Shown: one piece after another, positions 8,357-13,767 of the stretch
Numbering within the stretch: the stretch's first letter is position 1
Layout: each line of letters starts with the position of its first letter
The notes under the pieces: generated by a model
What the model saw: only the letters and a program-made list of their open reading frames with translations
Database searches by the model: none
What the model was told of the DNA's origin: nothing
Assembly: GCA_030611945.1 (NCBI GenBank)
Contig: JAUWOV010000032.1
Location: 1-19,315, forward strand
Direction of reading: 5' to 3'
Length of the DNA: 19,315 nucleotides
From: a bacterium
GTDB lineage: Bacteria > JAHJDO01
Translations under genes and position numbers: made by a program

Positions 8357-8376
8357 TATACCTGCTTATGTAGAAT
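8348..8376 (+). promoter_or_regulatory. accD-folC promoter built on a transposon end
   Basis: A perfect -35 TTGACA (8348-8353), a 17-nt spacer and a -10 TAGAAT (8371-8376, 5 of 6 consensus). Predicted start is near 8383, giving a short leader with GGAGG at 8392-8396 before accD. The -35 box overlaps the stop codon of the transposase remnant; the -10 lies outside the remnant in host sequence. Confidence 0.75.
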
Positions 8377-8401
8377 TAGGCTGATGAATACGGAGGCATA
8401 A

Positions 8402-9256
8402 ATGGCCTGGTTTGGTAAGCGGAAATATACAGTACTTCCTGCTACAAAGAAGAGAGATATTCCTGATGGCTTATGGACAAAATGTCCCGGATGCGGGGAG
8501 ATTATCTATAATAAGAATCTGAATAAGAATCTCAATGTGTGTCCCAACTGCGGGTTTCATAATAGAATATCGGTACAAGAGAGAATTGCCCAATTAATAG
8601 ATAGGAACACTTTTATTGAGTACGATAAGAGCATGCAGTCAGTTGATCCATTAAATTTTAAATCTTACAAAAATTATAAAGATAAGATAGCGCAGGAGCA
8701 GAAAAAAACAGGTTTAAAAGAAGCAGCTGTGTATGGGGAAGGAGATATTGGAAGTTTTCATGTATCCATTGCGCTTACAGATTATAGATTTATTATGGGA
8801 AGTATGGGTTCTGTTGTTGGAGAAAAGGTTACAAGAGCTGTAGAACTTGCAATAGATAAAAAAATCCCCTTTATAAGTGTATCAGGCTCAGGAGGCGGCG
8901 CAAGGATGTATGAAGGAATATATTCTCTTATGCAGATGGCAAAGACAAGCGCAGCTGTAGCCCGCTTAAGTGATAAAAAAATCCCATTCATCTCAGTAAT
9001 AACTGATCCTACAGGAGGAGGAGTTTCGGCAAGTTTCGCATTTCAGGCAGACGTGATAATAGCTGAGCCGCGCGCTTTAATAACATTTGCCGGACCCAGA
9101 GTAATAGAACAGACAATTCATCAAAAGCTTCCGGAAGGTTTCCAAAGAGCAGAGTTCCTTCTTGAACATGGTATGATTGATATGATTGTTGAGCGTGTGG
9201 AGTTGAAGAAGAAACTTGTAGATATTATTAGGCATTTTGATTCCTGCAGAAAGTAA
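8402..9256 (+). CDS. accD: Acetyl-CoA carboxylase carboxyltransferase subunit beta
   Basis: Zinc-binding beta subunit of the carboxyltransferase that transfers CO2 from carboxybiotin to acetyl-CoA, giving malonyl-CoA for fatty acid synthesis. The N-terminal zinc ribbon uses C28, C31, C47 and C50 (CPGC ... CPNC). The crotonase-like core shows SGSGGGARMYEG, ITDPTGGGVSASFAFQADV and AGPRVIEQT, the acyl-CoA oxyanion-hole regions. At 284 residues it is of normal size. GGAGG 5 nt upstream fixes ATG 8402. The partner accA is not in the window. The stop TAA is immediately followed by the folC ATG; accD-folC adjacency is common in bacteria and suggests co-transcription from the promoter at 8348. Confidence 0.97.
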   Translation: MAWFGKRKYTVLPATKKRDIPDGLWTKCPGCGEIIYNKNLNKNLNVCPNCGFHNRISVQERIAQLIDRNTFIEYDKSMQSVDPLNFKSYKNYKDKIAQEQKKTGLKEAAVYGEGDIGSFHVSIALTDYRFIMGSMGSVVGEKVTRAVELAIDKKIPFISVSGSGGGARMYEGIYSLMQMAKTSAAVARLSDKKIPFISVITDPTGGGVSASFAFQADVIIAEPRALITFAGPRVIEQTIHQKLPEGFQRAEFLLEHGMIDMIVERVELKKKLVDIIRHFDSCRK

Positions 9257-10597
9257 ATGTCCTATGCTGATACATTAAAATACCTGAATAGTCTTCAATA
9301 CTTTGGTATAAAGTTCGGATTAAATAATATAAAGGTTCTACTTGACCTGCTTGGAAATCCGCATGATAAGTTTAAGGCGGTGCATATCGCAGGAACTAAT
9401 GGCAAGGGCTCAGTTGCTGCATTCACAGGTTCTATAATCGCTCTATCAGGATATAAGGTTGGAGTTTATACGTCCCCCCATCTCATTGATTTCAGAGAAA
9501 GAATAGCTATAAAAACGCAGTCAATCAGGCAAGAATCTGAGATCATAGAAAAGTTTATTCCGAAGACAAGAGTAGTATCAATTGTTTCCGATATAAAGAG
9601 AGCTGTTAAGCATATGAGTAATACTCTTGGCATGAATCATCCAACTTATTTTGAGATTATTACTGCTTTAGCCTTTAAGTATTTTGCTGATGAGAACATA
9701 GATATTTTGATATGTGAGACTGGCATGGGCGGGAGATTGGACGCAACAAATGTATGTAATTCAACTATATCAGTAATAACTAATGTTGGGCTTGAACACA
9801 CAGATGTGCTTGGTAAGAGAATTACAGATATAGCTTACGAGAAAGCATGCATAATAAAAAAAAACAATGTGGTAATAAGCGGCAGCAAAAAGCAAAAGGC
9901 GATTGATGTAATTACCAACATGGCAAGAAAAAAAGCGGCAAAATTAGTTGACATAAACTCTGAGTACAAATGGGGGAAAATAAGTTCTGATATTAATAGT
10001 CAAACATTCTGGATTAAAGGGAATGATTATTCATATAATGATTTAGAAACCAGTCTGCTCGGAGAGCATCAAGTAACTAACGCTGTACTGGCTGTTGCAG
10101 CAGCAGAGAAGCTTCAATTATTTGGTTTTAAAGTTCCTGAAAATGCTATTAAAACAGGTCTTAGCAAGACAGTCTGGCAGGGCAGATTTCAGGTATTAAG
10201 AAAAAATCCTTTACTGATTTGTGACGGAACGCATAATCCCAGCAGTTCAAGAGTTCTAAAGCAGACTATTTCTGAAATAGAGCATGATAGATTAATATTC
10301 ATAATCGGAATATTAAACAATAAGGATTATAAAGGTATTTTAAGAATACTTCTCTCAGGAGACTCAACTGCAATTTTTACTAATATTACAAGCACTGATC
10401 GGGCATTGAGTTCTGAAATCCTGGCTAAGGAGGCGCAAAAATTTACCAGTAATGTTGTTGTAAAAAAAGACATATCTTCATCATTAAAATATGCGTTTCG
10501 GAAAGCAAACAAAAATGACTTGATTTGCGTTACCGGGTCATTGTATCTTGTAGGAGAATTGTTGGCACATAATCCACAGCTTCATCAATCATCATAA
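9257..10597 (+). CDS. folC: Bifunctional dihydrofolate synthase / folylpolyglutamate synthase
   Basis: A Mur-ligase-family enzyme that adds glutamate to dihydropteroate and/or extends the polyglutamate tail of folates. The P-loop GTNGKGS is at 45-51, followed by the YTSPHLIDFRERI loop (71-83). Further signatures are ICETGMGGRLDATN (about 154-167), the NVGLEHTDVLG Mg/ATP region, WQGRFQVL and CDGTHNPSSS in the C-terminal domain. The length of 446 is slightly long for the family. There is no separate ribosome site: ATG follows the accD stop directly, so translation is probably coupled. The last 68 nt are overlapped by the Trm112-like gene on the opposite strand; the FolC fold is essentially complete before that (VTGSLYLVGELL). 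Confidence 0.95.
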   Translation: MSYADTLKYLNSLQYFGIKFGLNNIKVLLDLLGNPHDKFKAVHIAGTNGKGSVAAFTGSIIALSGYKVGVYTSPHLIDFRERIAIKTQSIRQESEIIEKFIPKTRVVSIVSDIKRAVKHMSNTLGMNHPTYFEIITALAFKYFADENIDILICETGMGGRLDATNVCNSTISVITNVGLEHTDVLGKRITDIAYEKACIIKKNNVVISGSKKQKAIDVITNMARKKAAKLVDINSEYKWGKISSDINSQTFWIKGNDYSYNDLETSLLGEHQVTNAVLAVAAAEKLQLFGFKVPENAIKTGLSKTVWQGRFQVLRKNPLLICDGTHNPSSSRVLKQTISEIEHDRLIFIIGILNNKDYKGILRILLSGDSTAIFTNITSTDRALSSEILAKEAQKFTSNVVVKKDISSSLKYAFRKANKNDLICVTGSLYLVGELLAHNPQLHQSS

Positions 10598-10730
10598 CAG
10601 GGATGCCTTCTTTTATCGGATAGTATTTCTTGCAAATGTCGCATACAAGCTTATCCTCGCCTTCAAGTCTTATATTCTCTTTGCATTTTGGACATGCTAA
10701 GATGTCTAGAAGTTCCCTGTTTATAGTCAT
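10530..10730 (-). CDS. Trm112-like zinc-binding protein (YcaR family)
   Basis: A 66-residue member of the Trm112p-like family. Four cysteines, CPKC (C13, C16) and CDIC (C30, C33), form a zinc module, and the family sequence RELLDILACPKC ... YPIKEGIPVMMIDEA is clear. In eukaryotes Trm112 activates methyltransferases; the bacterial small proteins have no settled role. A strong ribosome site (AAGGAGA) lies just before ATG 10730. The gene is 35 nt downstream of radC on the same strand. The last 12-15 residues (after MIDEAVDY) are unlike the family's usual end and lie within the overlap with folC, so the tail may have been extended into antisense folC sequence. Confidence 0.88.
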   Translation of the reverse strand: MTINRELLDILACPKCKENIRLEGEDKLVCDICKKYYPIKEGIPVMMIDEAVDYVPTILLQDTMTR

Positions 10731-10765
10731 AGTATTTTCTCCTTTTATCTATTAAATCCCAATGC

Positions 10766-11458
10766 TCATATTAATCTGTGTTCCTTAAAACTGAAATAGC
10801 CTTCAAAGCCTATAATAATGTGATCCAGCACATTAACATCTACAGTTCCAAGTGCTTTAATCAATACCTGTGTTATGTTCTTATCATCCTCTGAGGCTGT
10901 AAGACTTCCTCCCGGATGATTATGTGCAAGAATAACAGATACAGCCTTGTGTTTTAGCGCATGTTCCACTACTTTACGAGGGTAAACTACTGCTTTATTT
11001 ACAGTACCAACATGTATTGTCTCTACTTTAACAGGTCTGTTAGCAGTATTCAGAAATATAACCTTAAAGATTTCATCCTTAGATCCTATTAATGAAGCCT
11101 GCAAGTAATTATAGACTGCTTTTGGGGAAGATATTATATTTTTTTGTTCCAGAAGGCGTTGTAACAAATATAAGGAAACAACCTCTTTAAATAGGTTAAT
11201 AAGCATAGCTGCATTTGCGCCTATTCCATTTACTGTATTTAGCGCTTCTATTTCTGCATCAAAGACCCCTCTAATGCTTTTGAATTTTCTAAGCAATGCT
11301 TTGGCAATGGGCTTTGTATCCTTGCGAGGTATTGCGTATGTAAGTATTAACTCAAGAATTTCATAATCGTGCCAGTTATCCAATCCTTTCCTTTGATACT
11401 TTTCTTTAATTCTTTGTCTATGTCCCAAATAGTCAGGTTTTGCTATTTTATTTTTCAT
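10766..11458 (-). CDS. radC: RadC family (UPF0758) JAB/MPN-domain protein
   Basis: A 230-residue RadC-type protein. The N-terminal part has helix-hairpin-helix character (LNTVNGIGANAAMLI, about 74-88). The C-terminal JAB1/MPN-like metalloprotease fold has the motif H179-x-H181-x7-S189-x2-D192 in AHNHPGGSLTASEDD, all metal ligands intact. The name RadC is historical; a direct repair role is disputed and the biochemical activity is unknown. The start GHRQR...YEILELILTYAIPRKD is complete compared with the family. ATG 11458 lies 1 nt after the RAYT stop, and its ribosome site (AAAGGGAA) falls inside the hairpin repeat at the 3' end of the RAYT gene. Trm112 follows on the same strand. Confidence 0.93.
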   Translation of the reverse strand: MKNKIAKPDYLGHRQRIKEKYQRKGLDNWHDYEILELILTYAIPRKDTKPIAKALLRKFKSIRGVFDAEIEALNTVNGIGANAAMLINLFKEVVSLYLLQRLLEQKNIISSPKAVYNYLQASLIGSKDEIFKVIFLNTANRPVKVETIHVGTVNKAVVYPRKVVEHALKHKAVSVILAHNHPGGSLTASEDDKNITQVLIKALGTVDVNVLDHIIIGFEGYFSFKEHRLI

Positions 11459-11459
11459 G

Positions 11460-12068
11460 TTAAAATTCCCTTTCTGTCATTGCGAATCCCGAACACTTTC
11501 GGGATGAAGCAACCTCATCTTTATAATATTCGTCGTCTTCCCATTTTGCAGGATTGTCTTTAATGTATTTGCGGATACGATTCAAATCTTTTTCATCACG
11601 AATAACATGTTCATAATAATTTCGCTGCCATAATTTTTGACCGGGGAAATTACGAAGTTCATTTATCCGTTTTGTGCTCGCAGATTTAACCGCTCGTATA
11701 ATCGTCGGCAACGAACCAGACACCGACAAACCAAATTGTCCCGTAGGGGCACGGCGTGCCGTGCCCAAATCATTAATAATTATTACACCATGTATATGAT
11801 TCGGCATGATAACAAATTCGTCCAATTCAATCTCGTTTCGAATATATCCCGATTTTATCCATTCGTCATTAACAATATTACCATACTCATTAAGGATACA
11901 AAGGGCACAGCACGCTGTGCCCCTACGAATCTCACCAAACAATTGTTGTTTGTCATATGTGCATATTGTTACAAAATAATAACCATTTGATGCATAATCA
12001 TAATTTTTTAACCGCATTGATTGGCGATGATGAATTTGGGGATCATATTTTTTATTTTGAATATTCAT
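11460..12068 (-). CDS. REP-associated tyrosine transposase (RAYT, Y1_Tnp)
   Basis: A single-domain HUH transposase of the RAYT class, which nicks and processes single-stranded palindromic repeats. HUH motif H91-I-H93 lies in MPNHIHGVIII; the catalytic Tyr is Y151 or Y152 in QRNYYEHVIRDEKD; RKYIKDNPAKWEDDE is the usual end of the domain. ATG 12068 (202 residues) is chosen because upstream codons up to 12146 only translate a flanking hairpin repeat, and RAYTs start a short way before the RLKNYDY-xxx-GYYFVTIC segment. AAAGGA precedes it, though very close. Two GC-rich palindromes are inside the frame: one encodes RRGTACCAL (about 48-56), the other LGTARRAPT (101-109). The final residues, after about 184, also translate repeat DNA. 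The stop is 1 nt from the radC start. Confidence 0.92.
   Translation of the reverse strand: MNIQNKKYDPQIHHRQSMRLKNYDYASNGYYFVTICTYDKQQLFGEIRRGTACCALCILNEYGNIVNDEWIKSGYIRNEIELDEFVIMPNHIHGVIIINDLGTARRAPTGQFGLSVSGSLPTIIRAVKSASTKRINELRNFPGQKLWQRNYYEHVIRDEKDLNRIRKYIKDNPAKWEDDEYYKDEVASSRKCSGFAMTEREF
11464..11513 (-). repeat. Hairpin repeat family A, copy 1 (3' end of RAYT)
   Basis: A REP-like double hairpin. The inner stem is a perfect 8-bp ATCCCGAA/TTCGGGAT (11486-11493 with 11498-11505) around a 4-nt loop. The outer stem is ATTGC (11479-11483) with GCAAC (11509-11513). The flank AATTCCCTTTCTGTC is shared with copy 2 at 12082. It forms the last codons of the RAYT and carries the radC ribosome site. 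Confidence 0.8.
11742..11766 (-). repeat. GC-rich palindrome family B, copy 1 (in frame inside RAYT)
   Basis: GGGCACGGC and GCCGTGCCC (11747-11755, 11758-11766) form a 9-bp stem around 2 nt, with CGTAG attached at 11742-11746. It is inverted relative to copy 2: over 25 nt the reverse complement differs from copy 2 at only two positions, one in each arm, and those two compensate each other within the stem. It encodes part of LGTARRAPT in the RAYT. Confidence 0.85.
11900..11926 (+). repeat. GC-rich palindrome family B, copy 2 (in frame inside RAYT)
   Basis: GGGCACAGC and GCTGTGCCC (11903-11911, 11914-11922) form a perfect 9-bp stem around AC, followed by CTACG. The 27 nt from 11900 to 11926 are identical to 13576-13602. 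On the coding strand of the RAYT it encodes RRGTACCAL between the LFGEI strand and LNEYG. Confidence 0.88.
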
Positions 12069-12081
12069 GTCCTTTCGTACA

Positions 12082-12137
12082 AATTCTCTTTTTGTCATTG
12101 CGAACCCCAAACGCTTTTGGGATGGGGTGAAGCAATC
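12082..12137 (-). repeat. Hairpin repeat family A, copy 2 (5' flank of RAYT)
   Basis: The outer stem ATTGC (12097-12101) / GCAAT (12132-12136) is perfect. The inner stem is ACCCCAAA (12104-12111) / TTTGGGAT (12116-12123), with one G-T pair. It shares the flanking AATTCTCTTTTTGTCATTGCGAA with copy 1, so the RAYT gene lies between direct copies of the repeat. One stem position is G-C in copy 1 and A-T here, a compensatory change. An alternative ACCCC/GGGGT pairing is possible. Confidence 0.8.
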
Positions 12138-12289
12138 TTGTATCACCTAGCTTCTTTGTTTCCTTCTTTGTCAACAATAAAAATTTACCCCTGTTGACTG
12201 TTGAATTCATAAATTTCAATTATTTTTTAACAACGACAAGGTTAACCTGCTAATGCCTAAGTCCAAATAGACGAGAGCAACAGTCAGGC

Positions 12290-12658
12290 CTAGTATGTTG
12301 TTTGACGCTGTCTTTGTCTCTGTGGATGCGTAATCACTGTTTTACATTGTGGGCAAGTATAATTTGGTCCATCTACATTGTTAAATGGTGCAGGATAATG
12401 AATAGCCTTGTGGTTTACTTCCCAGCACCTTGGACAATGAGGAACATTGTCTCCGTTTGCATAATAAAAAGGTGATTCAAATTTCATTGATAGTTTCTTA
12501 TCTATAATTTTTTCTAACACTTTCACTTTTTCTAATAGTTCACTATTTTCTTGTTGGAGTTTTATAGTTGCTTCTCTAAGCTCCATTATTTTCTCTTGGG
12601 CTTCTATTGTTGCTCCTTTTTTTACAAGGTCAATAATTTCTTTAAAATTTGGAATCAT
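12290..12658 (-). CDS. Small coiled-coil zinc-ribbon protein, unknown function
   Basis: I do not recognise a named family. The 122-residue product has a heptad-rich helix at about 17-55 (EAQEKIMELREATIKLQQEN and following, Leu/Ile at regular spacing) that predicts a coiled coil. A zinc ribbon follows: CPRC (C75, C78) and CPQC (C102, C105), with YYANGD before the first pair and GPNYT before the second. The C-terminus is a QRQRQRQ basic tail. The design, a dimerising coil plus zinc ribbon, is seen in small accessory-region proteins but gives no function. It starts 12 nt after the lipoprotein stop on the same strand, so the two are probably co-transcribed. The ribosome site (AGAAAGAT) is weak. 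Confidence 0.75.
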   Translation of the reverse strand: MIPNFKEIIDLVKKGATIEAQEKIMELREATIKLQQENSELLEKVKVLEKIIDKKLSMKFESPFYYANGDNVPHCPRCWEVNHKAIHYPAPFNNVDGPNYTCPQCKTVITHPQRQRQRQTTY

Positions 12659-12670
12659 TTTTATATCTTT

Positions 12671-13399
12671 CTAACGTTTCGGTTCTCTAACAATGTCTTT
12701 TATTTCCAAAACTTGGGCATCGACTTCGAAAAGTTCTATCGTTATTTTCTTACCTGTGTTTGTGGCGATATGTTTTTTTGATGCAGCTACAAGAACAGGA
12801 AACACTCTACGCAGATCACTACTATACCCAGTGCTTGTGACAGTGGTTTTCCACAATTGAATCTCTTTTTTTGATTTTTTGTATTCTTCTAAATCTACTG
12901 CATCCAAAAACATAAACCTGAAATAGGTTGTATAAGAGCCTGTATGTGTTGTAGCACCTGTTACCCCGTATGTTGGAGTATATGTTGTTGTGCCAGAATA
13001 CGAACCATAACCACCATAAGAAGAACTTACAGTACCTGTTGTGGAGGAGGAGGAAACCCCTGTTTCCCCCCATGTTGGAATTGAATAAGAGTATTGACGC
13101 TCTTGTGGTTCACCAATTCCATACCCGAGAAATATTGCCACATTAGCATTCTCAAAATTCTCAGCGAGAGCAAAACCGTGCTGTAAAAGGACTCGATTTA
13201 CGTAGCTTGCGTATTCTTTGAATTGCAAATCATCTACTTTCGTATCTTTATTACCTGGCAACAAAACATAGGATTTTTTGTTTTCGCTGGAGCTACCAAT
13301 TGAATCAACATTCACACGAAACTTAGGCTGTGTGGTAGCACAACCCGATAAGATAAGCACAACGAAGACCAGGCTTAATAACGGAAAGTTTAACTTCAT
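12671..13399 (-). CDS. Outer-membrane-type lipoprotein, unknown function (DUF4136-like at best)
   Basis: A 242-residue lipoprotein. The signal peptide is clear: MKLNFPLLSL, a hydrophobic core, then lipobox LSGC with acylation at C20 and A at +2, compatible with outer-membrane sorting. The mature part has a YVLLPGNKDTKVDDLQFKEY segment, an AIFLGYGIGEP segment, a long Ser/Thr/Gly/Tyr-rich stretch at about 108-156, and FRFMFLDAVDLEEYK ... LWKTTVTSTGYSSDLRRVFPVLVAA. This order resembles a widespread family of uncharacterised bacterial lipoproteins; an assignment to DUF4136 is a guess. GGGAGGGAT just before the ATG is a strong ribosome site. It sits between two RAYT-derived regions with the zinc-ribbon gene behind it, which suggests an acquired pair. 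Confidence 0.85.
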   Translation of the reverse strand: MKLNFPLLSLVFVVLILSGCATTQPKFRVNVDSIGSSSENKKSYVLLPGNKDTKVDDLQFKEYASYVNRVLLQHGFALAENFENANVAIFLGYGIGEPQERQYSYSIPTWGETGVSSSSTTGTVSSSYGGYGSYSGTTTYTPTYGVTGATTHTGSYTTYFRFMFLDAVDLEEYKKSKKEIQLWKTTVTSTGYSSDLRRVFPVLVAASKKHIATNTGKKITIELFEVDAQVLEIKDIVREPKR

Positions 13400-13449
13400 G
13401 TGATCCCTCCCTTTTGAGTTCTAACACTAATTATTGAATATTTACTATT

Positions 13450-13458
13450 ATTCTAGCA
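13450..13458 (-). promoter_or_regulatory. Possible extended -10 promoter for the lipoprotein pair
   Basis: On the minus strand TGCTAGAAT (TAGAAT at 13450-13455, TGC at 13456-13458) forms an extended -10 element about 50 nt before the lipoprotein start. No good -35 box is visible at 16-18 nt, so this is only a candidate. Confidence 0.35.
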
Positions 13459-13500
13459 CTACCATAACCCAAATTGCTTAAAACCTCAATAAATTTAATT

Positions 13501-13645
13501 TCTGGATTCCCCGATCAAGTCGGAGAACGACCAAAGAGATTGCCACATCGCTACGCTCCTCGCAATGGGCATAAAAAAGGGCACAGCACGCTGTGCCCCT
13601 ACACGTTTTGATTTCACCAAACAATTGTTGTTTGTCATTCTCCGA
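13501..13645. repeat. Composite repeat block (hairpin C, family A copy 3, family B copy 3, RAYT relic)
   Basis: This fills most of the 368-nt gap 13400-13767. A hairpin TTCCCCGA/TCGGAGAA (13507-13514 with 13520-13527, one mismatch) opens it. Family A copy 3 follows at 13538-13567, bounded by GATTGC and GCAATG but with a different interior. Family B copy 3 is at 13576-13602, then a RAYT fragment to 13638. TCGGAGAACGAC (13520-13531) recurs inverted at 13634-13645 with 11 of 12 matches, so the whole block is itself bounded by an inverted repeat. The remaining 13646-13767 is T-rich and holds only a 35-codon open stretch behind the glycosyltransferase stop; I see no gene there. Confidence 0.75.
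13576..13638 (-). pseudogene. Relic of a second RAYT gene carrying palindrome B
   Basis: On the minus strand this reads NDKQQLFGEIKTCRGTACCAL, against YDKQQLFGEIRRGTACCAL in the intact RAYT. TCACCAAACAATTGTTGTTTGTCAT-equivalent DNA is identical over 25 nt (13614-13638 and 11932-11956) and the palindrome over 27 nt (13576-13602 and 11900-11926). Between them lie 11 nt here and 5 nt there, a 6-nt, frame-preserving difference. Nothing else of the RAYT remains on either side. Confidence 0.75.
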
Positions 13646-13767
13646 TTACTTTTCATTTATTAAAGGATTTGCTGAGATCTCCGTCTATTTTCTTTGCTGT
13701 TTTTAATTAATTTGTTTTTCACAGCTTTGCATACTTCCTCAACAATTATTGATATGTATGTTTTTAC

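Noticed and set aside
11637-11990. 117-codon frame on the plus strand opposite the RAYT
   Set aside because: It is antisense to a well-supported HUH transposase and shows no family signature; its length comes from the GC-rich palindromes, which read open in several frames.
12069-12146. N-terminal extension of the RAYT frame to 12146
   Set aside because: These 26 codons translate hairpin repeat A copy 2 and have no counterpart in RAYT proteins.
12147-12289. Possible promoter for RAYT-radC on the minus strand (TTGACA in TTGTTGACAAAG)
   Set aside because: No -10 hexamer lies at 16-18 nt from it; the nearest AT-rich hexamer is too far away.
11464-13645. Repeated short elements considered as a CRISPR array
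   Set aside because: Repeats are palindromic, irregularly spaced, and in both orientations; there are no uniform spacers and no cas genes.
13660-13767. 35 codons open in frame directly after the glycosyltransferase stop (begins VKTYISIIV), considered as a read-through extension or a GT2 gene relic
   Set aside because: There is no start codon or ribosome site, the resemblance to a GT2 start covers only about eight residues, and the rest is Lys/Asn/Arg-rich chance-like sequence.
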